Source: Hyphomicrobiales bacterium (GTDB taxonomy: Bacteria > Pseudomonadota > Alphaproteobacteria > Rhizobiales > Rhizobiaceae). From it: a DNA stretch of 64,000 nt. The position numbers and the translations under genes were made by a program. The stretch spans positions 157,721 through 221,720 of the forward strand of contig UCIT01000015.1 in assembly GCA_900472625.1 (NCBI GenBank), in the 5' to 3' direction. Shown piece after piece: positions 9,040 to 18,258 of the stretch (its first letter is position 1; every line of letters begins with the position of its first letter). The notes below the pieces were generated by a model. The model saw only the letters and a list, made by a program, of their open reading frames with translations, was not told the origin of the DNA and made no database searches.

Positions 9040-10635
9040 CTATTCCAGGAAGGTGATCGGGTTGACCGGGGTCGCGTCCTTGCGGACTTCGAAGTGAACC
9101 TGTGGCTGCTTGACGTTGCCGCTCATGCCTGACACTGCGACGGTCTGGCCGCGCTGGATCTTCTGGCCGCGGGTGACGCTCAACGTGTCGGCGTTGCCGT
9201 AGACGGTGACGGTGCCGTCGTCGTGGCGGACGAGAACCGTGTTGCCGAGTTCCTTCAGGCCGTTGCCGGCATAGATGACGACGCCGTTTTCAGCTGCTTT
9301 GATGGCCGTGCCCTGCGGCACCGAGATGTCGATACCGTCGTTGCGGCTGCCGTTGACGTTGGCACCGTAGGCGGCGATGACCGCGCCGCGGACCGGCCAG
9401 CGATACTTGCCGATGCCGGTTGCCTCAGGCGCAGCCGATGCCACTTCCTTCTTGGCGGCGTCGCTGACGCTTTCGCCTGCATCCGGCGCCTTGTAGGTGG
9501 CGGGCTGCGCGGCGGTCGCGGCCGGTGCGGATACCGGCTGGGCGGCCGGCTTCGGTTCGGCCTTGGGCTGGATCGATGCGGTCTTCATGTTATCGGCGGT
9601 GCCGCTGCCGTTCGGGATGTTCAGTTCCTGGCCTATGCGGATGGAACCTGCGGTCAGGTTGTTGGCAGCCTTGATGTCATCGACGCTGTTGCCGGTGGCC
9701 TTGGCGATCTTGGCGAGCGAGTCGCCCGACTTGACGACATAGGTGCCGCCGGCGCCCTTCGGACCCTTGCCTGCCCCGACCGGCGCCTTGCCGGACTGAT
9801 CGGCGCTGGCCATCGACTTGTCGCGCGAGGCGTTCGAGCCATTGGGGATGACGGCGAGGTTCTGTTCCTGGTTGCCCTTCGGCTGCGGCTGCTGGCCGCC
9901 CTTGGCGAGTTCGTTCGACTGCGCGGCCGCCTTGGCGGCGTTGCCGCCATTGTAGGTCGGGATGAGGATCACCTGACCGGGCTTCGCGGCGGAGGCGCTC
10001 TTCAGGCCATTGGCGCGCAGCACTTCCTTCTCGGGAACGCCATAGCGATTGGCGAGGATAGCGATGCTCTCGCCGGGACGCATGGTGACCGACGGCGCGT
10101 TGGCCGACGACCAGCCGGAGACCTTCGGGGTCGTGCCAGTAACGATCGTGTCTGTGTTGCCCTTCGGCGGCACGATGACCTGCGACGTGCGCTGCGGCGC
10201 GGCCGCTGCCGGGAACGGCTGGGCCAGCGCTGCCTGCCGTTCGCGAGCCGGCGACATCGGCGCCTGCGACACTGCACCCGGAGCAGCAAGCTCGGAACGC
10301 TGTACAGAGACAGGGGCAGAGGCCATGCGGGCGCTTGAGCCGTAAGTCGGCTGCTGCGCCGGATATGGCTGGTTCATCGCCTGATTGTTGTTTGCATAGT
10401 TGGGCTGCATCGCGCCGCCCTGCATGTCGGCGCGCGGCACGGGATCACCCTGCAGACCGCTCATGTTCCGGCGAGGAATGGAATTGGTCGTCATCTGGTC
10501 CTGACCGGACGAAGAGAACAGACCTCCGAAACGTGTCACATCGGAACTGCAGCCTGATGCAGCACTCGCCAGGAGAGCCACAATCAGGGCATTACCGGCA
10601 GACTTCCCGAACTTTGGCGAAAGACTGAAACGCAT
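9040..10635 (-). CDS. LysM-LytM (M23) lipoprotein, degenerate NlpD/EnvC-like factor
   Basis: A 531-residue envelope lipoprotein: signal peptide with lipobox (LLASAASGC), a long Gln/Ala/Pro-rich linker, two LysM peptidoglycan-binding repeats (about GESIAILANRYGVPEKEVLRANGL and GDSLAKIAKATGNSVDDIKAANNL), and a C-terminal LytM domain. The zinc site is broken. The first ligand of the usual HxxxD motif is Asn (NDGID), the YGH position is YGN, and the HxH pair reads QVH. Such LytM factors do not cut murein themselves but activate amidases at division, as NlpD, EnvC and Caulobacter DipM do; that role is inferred here. I prefer the ATG at 10635 over a GTG at 10647. It follows pcm by 126 bases. Confidence 0.9.
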   Translation of the reverse strand: MRFSLSPKFGKSAGNALIVALLASAASGCSSDVTRFGGLFSSSGQDQMTTNSIPRRNMSGLQGDPVPRADMQGGAMQPNYANNNQAMNQPYPAQQPTYGSSARMASAPVSVQRSELAAPGAVSQAPMSPARERQAALAQPFPAAAAPQRTSQVIVPPKGNTDTIVTGTTPKVSGWSSANAPSVTMRPGESIAILANRYGVPEKEVLRANGLKSASAAKPGQVILIPTYNGGNAAKAAAQSNELAKGGQQPQPKGNQEQNLAVIPNGSNASRDKSMASADQSGKAPVGAGKGPKGAGGTYVVKSGDSLAKIAKATGNSVDDIKAANNLTAGSIRIGQELNIPNGSGTADNMKTASIQPKAEPKPAAQPVSAPAATAAQPATYKAPDAGESVSDAAKKEVASAAPEATGIGKYRWPVRGAVIAAYGANVNGSRNDGIDISVPQGTAIKAAENGVVIYAGNGLKELGNTVLVRHDDGTVTVYGNADTLSVTRGQKIQRGQTVAVSGMSGNVKQPQVHFEVRKDATPVNPITFLE

Positions 10636-10761
10636 GACTCGACCCACTGATTACGCAACCATTTGTGGGGATTATTAAAGCGCGTTAGCATTACCAAGCG
10701 GTTAAGGCGGTGGATTCAGCCCGTTTTTTTTGGCAAATCGCTAACCATAGCGCGAGAGAGC

Positions 10762-11415
10762 TCAGAGCTGCGAGGCGACGCGTGGAACAATCGGCAGGTA
10801 TGGGGAGTTGAAAAGCTCTTCCCGTTCGAAGCGGCTGCCGGTCTTCGTCAGGCGCACAAGACGACATTCGGTCTCGGAAATGATCAGCGGAGCGATCATC
10901 GAGCCGCCAGAGACAAGCTGGTCGGCGTAAAAGCGCGGCATGCTTTCGAAAGCCGCCGTCACCAGAATGCGATCGAAGGTGCCCTCGCCCTGCAGCCCGG
11001 CGCTGCCGTCGGCCTGTCGGACGATGATGTTGCGGATGCCAAGCGTCTCGAAACGCTTCTGCGCATTCGTGGTCAGCGTCTTGTAGCGATCGATGGTCAG
11101 GACACGCTCGGCCATTCGGGCGATCACTGATGTCATGAAGCCGCTGCCGGTGCCGACCTCGAGCACGCGCTGACCGGGCTTGACCTTCAGCTGGTGCAGA
11201 ACGCGGACGGCGAAATCGACGCCTTCGAGAAACGAGCCGCATTCGATCGGAATCGTGCGGCTTGAATAGGCCTGCTCGGCAAATTGCGGGGGTACGAACA
11301 GCGAGCGCGGCGCCTGCTCGACCGATGTCAGCAGATCGATATCGGAGACGCCTTCGGCCCGCAGCCTGAGAACGAGCGCCGCAAACTCTTCCTTCTCCAC
11401 CAGACGTGCCGACAA
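10762..11415 (-). CDS. pcm: Protein-L-isoaspartate O-methyltransferase
   Basis: A 217-residue SAM-dependent methyltransferase that repairs isoaspartyl residues in aged proteins. It has the family's substrate-loop sequence RSLFVPPQFAEQAYSSRTIPIECG and SAM motif I VLEVGTGSGFMTSVIARM near residues 84-101, with the later FDRILVTAAFESMP motif. It follows surE by six bases, the classic surE-pcm pairing seen in many Proteobacteria, and precedes the LytM lipoprotein as in other alphaproteobacteria. The second Pcm-like gene near 33 kb is a more distant paralogue. Confidence 0.95.
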   Translation of the reverse strand: MSARLVEKEEFAALVLRLRAEGVSDIDLLTSVEQAPRSLFVPPQFAEQAYSSRTIPIECGSFLEGVDFAVRVLHQLKVKPGQRVLEVGTGSGFMTSVIARMAERVLTIDRYKTLTTNAQKRFETLGIRNIIVRQADGSAGLQGEGTFDRILVTAAFESMPRFYADQLVSGGSMIAPLIISETECRLVRLTKTGSRFEREELFNSPYLPIVPRVASQL

Positions 11416-11421
11416 TGCGAT

Positions 11422-12189
11422 TTACTCCGTACCCGAAAGCGCCCGCGCCACGCGGTCCTGTACGGAATAATCAGTCAGATCCAGTTTCAAAGGTGTTACC
11501 GAAATCTTGCGATTCTTGAGCGCGTTGACATCGGTGCCCTCGACGAAGGCGCCGGCGCGCTCGCCGAACCGCAGCCAGTAATAGGGGAAACCGCGACCAT
11601 CTGCCCGCGCATCGACCTCAAGATTGAAGGCCAGCTTTCCCTGCGCCGTGACTTCCGTTCCCTCGACCTCGTCCGGCCGGCAGTTCGGGAAATTCAGGTT
11701 GAGGAAGGTGCCCTCCGGCAGATCGAGCCCGATCAGCTTCTTCAGCAGCGCCGGCGCATGCGCCTCGGAGACGTCCCAAGGCAGTATCCGCTGGCCGGCC
11801 TCAAGAATGTAGGCCTGGCTGAGCGCGAAGGAACGGACGCCCTGCATGGTGCCTTCGATCGCGCCAGCGATCGTACCGGAATAGGTGACGTCGTCGGCGA
11901 CGTTGGAGCCGGCATTGACGCCTGACAGCACGAGGTCCGGCTTGATATCCATCACCTGCTTGATGCCCATGATGACGCAATCGGTCGGCGTGCCGCGCAG
12001 CGCGAAGTGCTTGTCGGAGATCTTGCGCAGGCGCAGCGGCTCCGACAGGCTCAGCGAGTGGGCAAGGCCGCTCTGATCGGTCTCGGGGGCAACGATCCAG
12101 ACGTCGTCGGAGAGTGTCCGCGCAATCCGCTCCAGCGCCGCCAGACCTTCCGCGTGAATGCCGTCGTCGTTGGTGAGCAGAATGCGCAT
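11422..12189 (-). CDS. surE: SurE 5'/3'-nucleotidase
   Basis: A 255-residue survival protein that dephosphorylates nucleoside 5'- and 3'-monophosphates. The metal-binding N terminus [16 protein letters not shown] carries the paired aspartates, and [25 protein letters not shown] holds the conserved SGxNxG loop. It sits between serS (four bases upstream) and pcm (six bases downstream), so the three are very probably cotranscribed. Length and motifs are normal. Confidence 0.97.
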   Translation of the reverse strand: MRILLTNDDGIHAEGLAALERIARTLSDDVWIVAPETDQSGLAHSLSLSEPLRLRKISDKHFALRGTPTDCVIMGIKQVMDIKPDLVLSGVNAGSNVADDVTYSGTIAGAIEGTMQGVRSFALSQAYILEAGQRILPWDVSEAHAPALLKKLIGLDLPEGTFLNLNFPNCRPDEVEGTEVTAQGKLAFNLEVDARADGRGFPYYWLRFGERAGAFVEGTDVNALKNRKISVTPLKLDLTDYSVQDRVARALSGTE

Positions 12190-12193
12190 GGGC

Positions 12194-13477
12194 TCAAGCC
12201 GCCTTTTCGATCTTCGTCAGGCCGCCCATGTAGGGCAGCAGCACGTCGGGGATGGTCACCGAACCGTCCTCGTTCAGGTAGTTCTCCAGAACGGCGATCA
12301 GGCAGCGGCCGACGGCGGTGCCGGAGCCGTTCAGCGTGTGCACGAACTTCGTCGCCTTGTCTTCCTTGCCGCGATAGCGGGTGTTCATGCGTCGTGCCTG
12401 GAAATCACCGCAGACCGAGCAGGACGAGATTTCACGGTAGGTATTCTGGCCAGGCAGCCAGACCTCAAGATCGTAGGTCTTGCGCGAACCGAAGCCCATG
12501 TCGCCGGTGCATAGCGTCAGCGTGCGGAAATGCAGGCCGAGGCGCTTCAGCACTTCTTCGGCGCAGGCCGTCATCCGCTCGTGCTCGGCTATCGAGCTTT
12601 CGGCGTCGGTGATCGAGACCAGCTCGCATTTCCAGAACTGGTGCTGGCGCAGCATGCCGCGGGTGTCGCGGCCGGCAGAGCCCGCTTCCGAGCGGAAGGA
12701 CGGGGTGAGCGCGGTGAAGCGCAGCGGCAGCTTTTCCTGGTCGAGGATCTGCTCGCGCACCAGATTGGTGAGCGTGACTTCCGCGGTCGGGATCAGGTAG
12801 CGGCCATCGGTGGTCTTGAAGAGATCTTCCTCGAACTTCGGCAGGTTGCCGGTGCCGAACAGGGCTTCGGCGCGCACCATCAGAGGCGAGCTGACTTCGG
12901 TGTAGCCATGCTCGCTGGTGTGGAGATCAATCATGAACTGGCCGAGCGCGCGCTCCAGACGGGCCAGCGGGCCTGTGAGCACCGTGAAACGCGAGCCTGA
13001 CAGCTTGGCCGCCGTGTCGAAATCCATGTAGCCGAGGGCTTCGCCGATTTCGAAGTGCTCCTTCGGCGCGTGGTTCCAGCGCGGCTTGTCGCCGGCGGTG
13101 CGGGTCACGACGTTGTCGTTCTCGTCCTTGCCGACGGGAACATCGTCATGGGGCACGTTGGGGATACGCGACAGGGCGTCGTTCAGCTCTTCGGTGAGCG
13201 TGCGATCGTCTTCCTCGGCTGAGGGCATCAGGACCTTTAGGTCTGCGACCTCGGCCTTAAGCTTCTCGGCCAGCTCCGAATTCTTCTGCGCCATCGCCGC
13301 ACCGATCTCCTTGGAGGCGGTGTTGCGGCGGGACTGCATGTCCTGGACCTTCTGGACGGCCGAGCGGCGCTTTTCGTCAAGCGCGATCAGGCTTGCAGAC
13401 AGGGGCTCGGCACCACGCTTGGCAAGTGCCGCGTCGAGGGCTTCGGGATTCTCACGGATCCATTTGATATCGAGCAT
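12194..13477 (-). CDS. serS: Seryl-tRNA synthetase
   Basis: A 427-residue class II aminoacyl-tRNA synthetase charging tRNA-Ser. The N-terminal coiled-coil tRNA-binding arm spans about residues 30-100. The class II core follows with [10 protein letters not shown], the motif 2 stretch [29 protein letters not shown] and motif 3 [18 protein letters not shown]. The start at 13477 gives [15 protein letters not shown], the standard N terminus; an upstream in-frame ATG at 13498 adds seven non-conserved residues. It lies between tatC and surE. Confidence 0.97.
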   Translation of the reverse strand: MLDIKWIRENPEALDAALAKRGAEPLSASLIALDEKRRSAVQKVQDMQSRRNTASKEIGAAMAQKNSELAEKLKAEVADLKVLMPSAEEDDRTLTEELNDALSRIPNVPHDDVPVGKDENDNVVTRTAGDKPRWNHAPKEHFEIGEALGYMDFDTAAKLSGSRFTVLTGPLARLERALGQFMIDLHTSEHGYTEVSSPLMVRAEALFGTGNLPKFEEDLFKTTDGRYLIPTAEVTLTNLVREQILDQEKLPLRFTALTPSFRSEAGSAGRDTRGMLRQHQFWKCELVSITDAESSIAEHERMTACAEEVLKRLGLHFRTLTLCTGDMGFGSRKTYDLEVWLPGQNTYREISSCSVCGDFQARRMNTRYRGKEDKATKFVHTLNGSGTAVGRCLIAVLENYLNEDGSVTIPDVLLPYMGGLTKIEKAA

Positions 13478-13576
13478 CGTCGTTCCAGGTCGTTGCAAAA
13501 AGGATGACCCGGCCCAAGCCTGACCGGGCCTCGACCGGATATTCGGAAGCGTTCATTGAGAGATTGCGGTGATCGC

Positions 13577-14404
13577 TCAGACGTTGTCCGTCTTGGCAAC
13601 GTCCGCGGACCCATCAGCCTCTTTGACCGCATCGCGGGCACGCTGGCGTTCCACGAGTCGCGCCGCGTAGATGGCAATCTCGTAGAGAATGATGGTCGGC
13701 AGTGCAAGACCGATCTGGGACATCGGATCGGGCGGCGTCAGCACGGCCGCAACAACGAAGGCCATGACGATCGCGAACTTGCGCTTCTCGCGCAACCAAT
13801 CAGACGTCAGCAGGCCGACACGGGCCAGAAGCGTGGTGATGACGGGCAACTGGAAAACAAGGCCGAACGAGAACACCAGCGTCATGATGAGGCTGAGATA
13901 CTCGGACACCTTCGGCAGCAGCGAGATGGCGACATCGCCCTCGCCCGGCGCCTGCTGCATGGTCAGGAAGAACCACATGACCATCGGTGTGAAGAAGAAG
14001 TAGACGAGCGCTGCGCCCATTAGGAACAGGATCGGCGAGGCGATCAGAAACGGGAGGAAGGCCGAGCGCTCATTCTTGTAGAGGCCAGGTGCGACGAACT
14101 TGTAGATTTGCCCGGCGATGATCGGGAACGCGATAACGAGACCGCCAAACATCGCAACCTTCACCTGGGTGAAGAAGAATTCCTGCGGCGCAGTATAGAT
14201 GAGCTGCGCCTTGGAGACATCGAGATGCGCCCACTGGACCGCCCACTTGTAGGGGAAAACCAGTGCGTTGAAGAGATGCTTGGCGAAAATGAAGCAGACG
14301 ATGAAAGCCGCGAAGAACGCGCCGATCGACCACATGAGCCGCGTGCGCAGCTCCATCAGATGCTCGATCAACGGCTGCGGCTTGTCTTCGATATCACCGC
14401 TCAT
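13577..14404 (-). CDS. tatC: Twin-arginine translocase subunit TatC
   Basis: A 275-residue six-helix inner-membrane protein that recognises twin-arginine signal peptides. It shows the typical N terminus (QPLIEHLMELRTRLMWSIGAFFAAF), the TAPQEFFFTQVKVAMFGGLVIAFPII block and the C-terminal helices, with a charged cytoplasmic tail. The start overlaps the tatB stop by four bases (ATGA), indicating translational coupling. A Tat substrate is present in the window: the CpdB-type protein near 56.4 kb carries an SRRSLL signal. Confidence 0.97.
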   Translation of the reverse strand: MSGDIEDKPQPLIEHLMELRTRLMWSIGAFFAAFIVCFIFAKHLFNALVFPYKWAVQWAHLDVSKAQLIYTAPQEFFFTQVKVAMFGGLVIAFPIIAGQIYKFVAPGLYKNERSAFLPFLIASPILFLMGAALVYFFFTPMVMWFFLTMQQAPGEGDVAISLLPKVSEYLSLIMTLVFSFGLVFQLPVITTLLARVGLLTSDWLREKRKFAIVMAFVVAAVLTPPDPMSQIGLALPTIILYEIAIYAARLVERQRARDAVKEADGSADVAKTDNV

Positions 14405-15075
14405 GCTTCATCTTTCTTTTTCTTCGCTGTCGGCTTCTTCGCAGCGGCCGTTGCGTCTGCCACTGGCTTAGCGGCAACCGCCTTCTTCGCCGGAGCGGCC
14501 TTCGGAGGCGCTGCAGCGGCTTTCGCCGTCGCGGGCTTGGCGGCCGGCGCGCGCTTTGGTTTGTCTGCCGGCACTGCCGCGACTACTGCAACGGCATCAG
14601 CCTTGGCAGCAACCTTTGCGCGGGGCCTGCGAACAGCCTTCGCTTCCGCCGTAGGTACGGCGGCGGATGTGGCGGGGACAGGTGTCGGAGCCGGCATAAC
14701 GGCAGGCGGCGTTTCGGTCGGCGCGACTTCTGGAGCCGGCATCAAGCCAGGCACTTCGGCCTTGGTGTCCACGGAGGTCGAGCGCTGCAGATCCGCCTTG
14801 ATATCGTTGCCCATCTGGCGAAGCGGGTTCATGGCTTCGCGCAGGCTGTTCATCGGATTGAGCTTCTGCGCGTCGTTCAACGTCTGACGCACCTCGTCCA
14901 TGTCGGCTTCACGCAACGCTTCATCGAACTGCGCGCGGAATTCTCCGGCAACCTTTCGGGCACGCTGCGTCATCTTACCGAACGCACGAAGCATCGGCGG
15001 CAGATCCTTCGGACCGACCACAACTATCAATACGACCGCGATGACAAGCAGCTCGGTCCAGCCAATATCGAACAT
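14401..15075 (-). CDS. tatB: Twin-arginine translocase subunit TatB
   Basis: A 224-residue protein with the short N-terminal membrane helix of the TatA/B family (MFDIGWTELLVIAVVLIVVVGPKDLP, including the conserved Glu8 typical of TatB), an amphipathic helix, and a long low-complexity Ala/Pro/Lys-rich tail from about residue 120. The tail ends in a KKPTAKKKKDEA stretch. Rhizobial TatB proteins are commonly extended this way. It sits between tatA and tatC in the tatABC operon, 48 bases after tatA. Confidence 0.96.
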   Translation of the reverse strand: MFDIGWTELLVIAVVLIVVVGPKDLPPMLRAFGKMTQRARKVAGEFRAQFDEALREADMDEVRQTLNDAQKLNPMNSLREAMNPLRQMGNDIKADLQRSTSVDTKAEVPGLMPAPEVAPTETPPAVMPAPTPVPATSAAVPTAEAKAVRRPRAKVAAKADAVAVVAAVPADKPKRAPAAKPATAKAAAAPPKAAPAKKAVAAKPVADATAAAKKPTAKKKKDEA

Positions 15076-15123
15076 TCAAGGCTCCTGAACGGGAAACGCG
15101 GGGGCGGCGCTGCCCGGACGTGG

Positions 15124-15336
15124 TTACTTAATCTCGTCGGCCTTGTGATCGACGGTCTTGCCTGCTGGCGTCGTGGACGTCGGTGCTTCCGGCGTATCGT
15201 CGTCGGTGATGCCCTTCTTGAAGCTCTTGATGCCCTTGGCAACGTCGCCCATCAGTTCCGGAATCTTGCCGCGACCGAACAGCAACAGCACGATGACCAG
15301 AACGATCAGCCAGTGCCACATGCTAAAAGAACCCAT
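15124..15336 (-). CDS. tatA: Twin-arginine translocase subunit TatA
   Basis: A 70-residue pore-forming subunit with one transmembrane helix and an amphipathic helix ([37 protein letters not shown]), the [12 protein letters not shown] hinge being diagnostic. It is the first tat gene on the minus strand, 184 bases after scpB, so the tat operon may have its own promoter in that gap or be read through from scpAB. Confidence 0.97.
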   Translation of the reverse strand: MGSFSMWHWLIVLVIVLLLFGRGKIPELMGDVAKGIKSFKKGITDDDTPEAPTSTTPAGKTVDHKADEIK

Positions 15337-15520
15337 TACGCTAACTCCTTGTTGCGATGTTCATTGATGTAAGGATGACCGACATCAAATCCAACATCTA
15401 ATTCCCCTTAGATTGACGCTTAATGTCACGGGATTGGCTGGCATGACAAGCCACCCGCAATCGAAAAGTCGTGATCGGCATTGTTTTCGCTGCGCGTGGC
15501 AAAACAAAGACACAGCAGCA

Positions 15521-16237
15521 CTATTCCTCCGACGCGCCGCCGGGCGCGAGAAGACCGAGTTCCTCAAGATCCATCTGCGTGATCGGATCCTCGTCCTCGG
15601 TCAACTCATCGCTCATCGATGGCAACGGAATGTTGAAATTCGCCGGAATGCGACCGGACAGCAGCCCTGCCCCCTTGAGCTCTTCCAGGCCCGGCAGGTC
15701 GCGCAGTTCCTCCAGGCCGAAATGATCGAGGAAGTCGCGCGTGGTGCCGAGCGTCACCGGCCGGCCTGGCGTGCGCCGGCGGCCACGGAAGCGGACCCAG
15801 CCCGCCTCCATCAGCACGTCGAGCGTGCCGCGCGATGTCTGCACGCCTCTGATATCCTCGATCTCGGCGCGGGTCACCGGCTGGTGATAGGCGATGATGG
15901 CCAGCACTTCGAGCGCTGCGCGCGACAGCTTGCGAACTTCGTTTTCGTCGCGACGGATGACGAATGACAAGTCCGCGGCGGTACGGAACGCCCAGGCATC
16001 GTCGACACGGACGAGATTGACGCCACGATGCGCATACTGCTCCTGCAGTCCCAGCATGATTGCGTGCACATCGAAAGCTTTTGGCAGCCGATCGGCGATG
16101 AAGCCTTCGGTTACCGGCTGTGCGGAGGCAAAGACCAGCGCCTCGGCAATGCGGGTCGCCTCGGTCTCGTCGCGCGGATCCTCATCCGTGTCCATGTCGC
16201 CTTCGCGCTCGATGTCATCGTCTTCCAGATCGTTCAA
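15521..16237 (-). CDS. scpB: Segregation and condensation protein ScpB
   Basis: A 238-residue kleisin-interacting subunit of the SMC-ScpAB condensin. Two winged-helix regions are visible: EATRIAEALVFASAQPVTEGFIADRLP and LEVLAIIAYHQPVTRAEIEDIRGVQTSRGTLDVLMEAGWV, the second being the family signature. The termini are acidic. Its start overlaps the scpA stop by four bases, so synthesis of the two partners is coupled. Confidence 0.96.
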   Translation of the reverse strand: MNDLEDDDIEREGDMDTDEDPRDETEATRIAEALVFASAQPVTEGFIADRLPKAFDVHAIMLGLQEQYAHRGVNLVRVDDAWAFRTAADLSFVIRRDENEVRKLSRAALEVLAIIAYHQPVTRAEIEDIRGVQTSRGTLDVLMEAGWVRFRGRRRTPGRPVTLGTTRDFLDHFGLEELRDLPGLEELKGAGLLSGRIPANFNIPLPSMSDELTEDEDPITQMDLEELGLLAPGGASEE

Positions 16238-17094
16238 GCCGGCAGCTCCTGTTCAACGACCTGCAGCGTCGCGTGGTTCGGTCCTCGGCGGAGATAGAGC
16301 GGCGAGAAGACGCCCTCCTGGCGGATCTCGATCTTGCCCTCGCGCACGAGTTCGAGAGACGCGGCAAAGGCACTGGCAATCGCCGTCACCCGGTCTTCCG
16401 GAGAGACCATATAGGCAAGCAGGTGTTGTTCGAGCGCCGTCCAATCGACGACCTCGCCGATCAGCCGGGTCAGCAGTTCGCGCGCGTCGGTCAGCGACCA
16501 GACGGTGCGGCGGGCGATAGTGACCTGGGTGACGGCCTGTCGCTGGCGCAACGAGGCGTAGGCGGTGAGGAGATCGTAGAGGCTGGCCTCATAGGCGGAT
16601 TGCTGGCGATCCGGGATATGCTCCGGTGCGCCCCGGGCCAGAACGTCGCGACCGAGACGATTGCGATTGACGAGGCCGCTCGCCGCGCCGCGCATGGCTT
16701 CGAGACGCTTCAGGCGGAAGGCCAGCGTTGCCGCCATTTCCTCACCTGAGGGACCATCGTCCTTAGACTGTTGCGGGATCAGCAGGCGCGATTTCAGATA
16801 GGCAAGCCATGCCGCCATGACGAGATAGTCGGCGGCAAGCTCGATGCGGATGCGCCGCGCGCTGTCGATGAACAACAGATACTGCTCGGCAAGCGCCAGA
16901 ACCGAGATACGCGACAGATCGACTTTCTGGTTGCGGGCGAGATAGAGCAGCAGATCGAGCGGCCCTTCGAAGCCCGCGACATCGATCAGCAGTGCCGGAT
17001 CGTTGGAGGCGCGCTCGGCGCCGTTGTCCTGCCAGAGCTTTTCCATCGGCGTTGCCGCCTTATGTGGCCGCTCCTCACCCTTCATCGTGCTCAC
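16234..17094 (-). CDS. scpA: Segregation and condensation protein ScpA
   Basis: A 286-residue kleisin subunit of the SMC condensin complex used in chromosome segregation. The N-terminal signature FEGPLDLLLYLARNQKVDLSRISVLALAEQYL lies at about residues 43-75, and the C-terminal winged helix is in the last 70 residues. It lies 21 bases downstream of nagZ and overlaps scpB. The first conserved residues begin about 40 codons in, so the exact start (17094 or an internal ATG) is a little uncertain. Confidence 0.96.
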   Translation of the reverse strand: MSTMKGEERPHKAATPMEKLWQDNGAERASNDPALLIDVAGFEGPLDLLLYLARNQKVDLSRISVLALAEQYLLFIDSARRIRIELAADYLVMAAWLAYLKSRLLIPQQSKDDGPSGEEMAATLAFRLKRLEAMRGAASGLVNRNRLGRDVLARGAPEHIPDRQQSAYEASLYDLLTAYASLRQRQAVTQVTIARRTVWSLTDARELLTRLIGEVVDWTALEQHLLAYMVSPEDRVTAIASAFAASLELVREGKIEIRQEGVFSPLYLRRGPNHATLQVVEQELPA

Positions 17095-17115
17095 TCGGTG
17101 TCATTCCTTTCGCGA

Positions 17116-18129
17116 TCAGACTGTCGCAAACATCGCGTCGAATTCAGCCCGGATCGCTGCCTCGTCCGCAGCATCCGGTAGCGGGAAGCCCTGCTCGACG
17201 CGTCTTGCGCGCTCCAGCGGCTTGCCCTGCAGCGGAGGCACATTGGCCACCACCCCAAGCATTTCATCCATATGGCCATTGCAATGCAGCACGATATCGC
17301 AGCCGCCCGCAATGATATTCGCCGCCCGCTCGCCGATTGTCCCGGCCAAAGCGTTCATCGAGCTGTCATCGGACAAAAGCAGACCCTCGAAGCCGATGTG
17401 CTCGCGAATGATACCATCGATGACCTTGCGCGAGGTCGTTGCCGGATTGTCAGGATCGATCACCGTAAAGACGAGGTGGCAGGTCATGGCCATCAACTCG
17501 TCCTTCATGGCGATGAACGGCGGGAAGTCGTGGGCTTCCAGCTCCGCACGCGACACATCGACAACCGGCAGTTCGTGATGGGAGTCGGCAAAGCCGCGTC
17601 CGTGGCCCGGCATGTGCTTCATGACAGGCAGCAGTCCGCCGGCCTTTAGCCCCTGCGACGCAGCCATCCCCATTTCGGTGACGGTGACCGGATCGGCGCC
17701 ATAGGCGCGATTGCCGATCACATTGCTGCTGCCCTCGACCGGCACGTCGAGGACCGGCAGGCAATCGACGTTGATGCCGAGCTTCAGTAGATCGAAAGCG
17801 TGCAGGCGCGACATCAGCCAGGCGGCATGCCTGCCCTGCTCCTTGTCCTGCCGGTAGAGATCGCCAAGCTGCTGGCCGGATGGGTAATGCTGCAGGATCG
17901 GTGGACGGATGCGCTGGACACGCCCTCCCTCCTGGTCGATCAAAACAGGCGCGTGCCAGCCGACGCTGTCGCGCATCTCGGCGACGAGATCGGCGATCTG
18001 CTGCGGCTCTCCGATATTGCGGCCGAAGAGAATGAAGCCCCAGGGGCGCTCGGCCTTGTAGAAAGCCTTTTCTTCCGGCGTCAGGGACAGGCCGCTACAG
18101 CCCAGGATCATTGCTTTTGATTCGGTCAT
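17116..18129 (-). CDS. nagZ: Beta-N-acetylhexosaminidase NagZ
   Basis: A 337-residue glycoside hydrolase family 3 enzyme that removes GlcNAc from anhydro-muropeptides during cytoplasmic cell-wall recycling. Signatures are GFILFGRNI, LIDQEGGRVQRI and the catalytic loop KHMPGHGRGFADSHHELPVVD, which carries the NagZ-specific Asp/His dyad. I use the ATG at 18129 (MTESKAMILGCSG) because the 17 upstream residues of the longer frame are not family-like. NagZ action influences AmpR-controlled beta-lactamases in species that have them. It is separated from the SPOR gene by a terminator. Confidence 0.95.
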   Translation of the reverse strand: MTESKAMILGCSGLSLTPEEKAFYKAERPWGFILFGRNIGEPQQIADLVAEMRDSVGWHAPVLIDQEGGRVQRIRPPILQHYPSGQQLGDLYRQDKEQGRHAAWLMSRLHAFDLLKLGINVDCLPVLDVPVEGSSNVIGNRAYGADPVTVTEMGMAASQGLKAGGLLPVMKHMPGHGRGFADSHHELPVVDVSRAELEAHDFPPFIAMKDELMAMTCHLVFTVIDPDNPATTSRKVIDGIIREHIGFEGLLLSDDSSMNALAGTIGERAANIIAGGCDIVLHCNGHMDEMLGVVANVPPLQGKPLERARRVEQGFPLPDAADEAAIRAEFDAMFATV

Positions 18130-18203
18130 ACCCGAATCATAGACGCGCGACGGTGAAATGCGAGCAGCGTCAACCGGCATTCACAAAAAAGAGCGCATGG
18201 CAC

Positions 18204-18239
18204 AAAAAAGAGCGGCGGACACAGGGCCAGCCGCTCTTT
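18204..18239 (-). terminator. Rho-independent terminator after SPOR gene
   Basis: On the minus strand AAAGAGCGGC and GCCGCTCTTT pair perfectly around a 13-base loop, followed by a run of Ts. It lies 20 bases after the stop of the SPOR-domain gene and before nagZ, so nagZ-scpAB probably need their own promoter. Confidence 0.85.
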
Positions 18240-18258
18240 GTAGATCGATCGCTGTCGC

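Noticed and set aside
10660..10720. TTAA-rich stretch upstream of the LytM gene as a CtrA site
   Set aside because: The spacing between TTAA-like halves is not the seven bases of the CtrA consensus.
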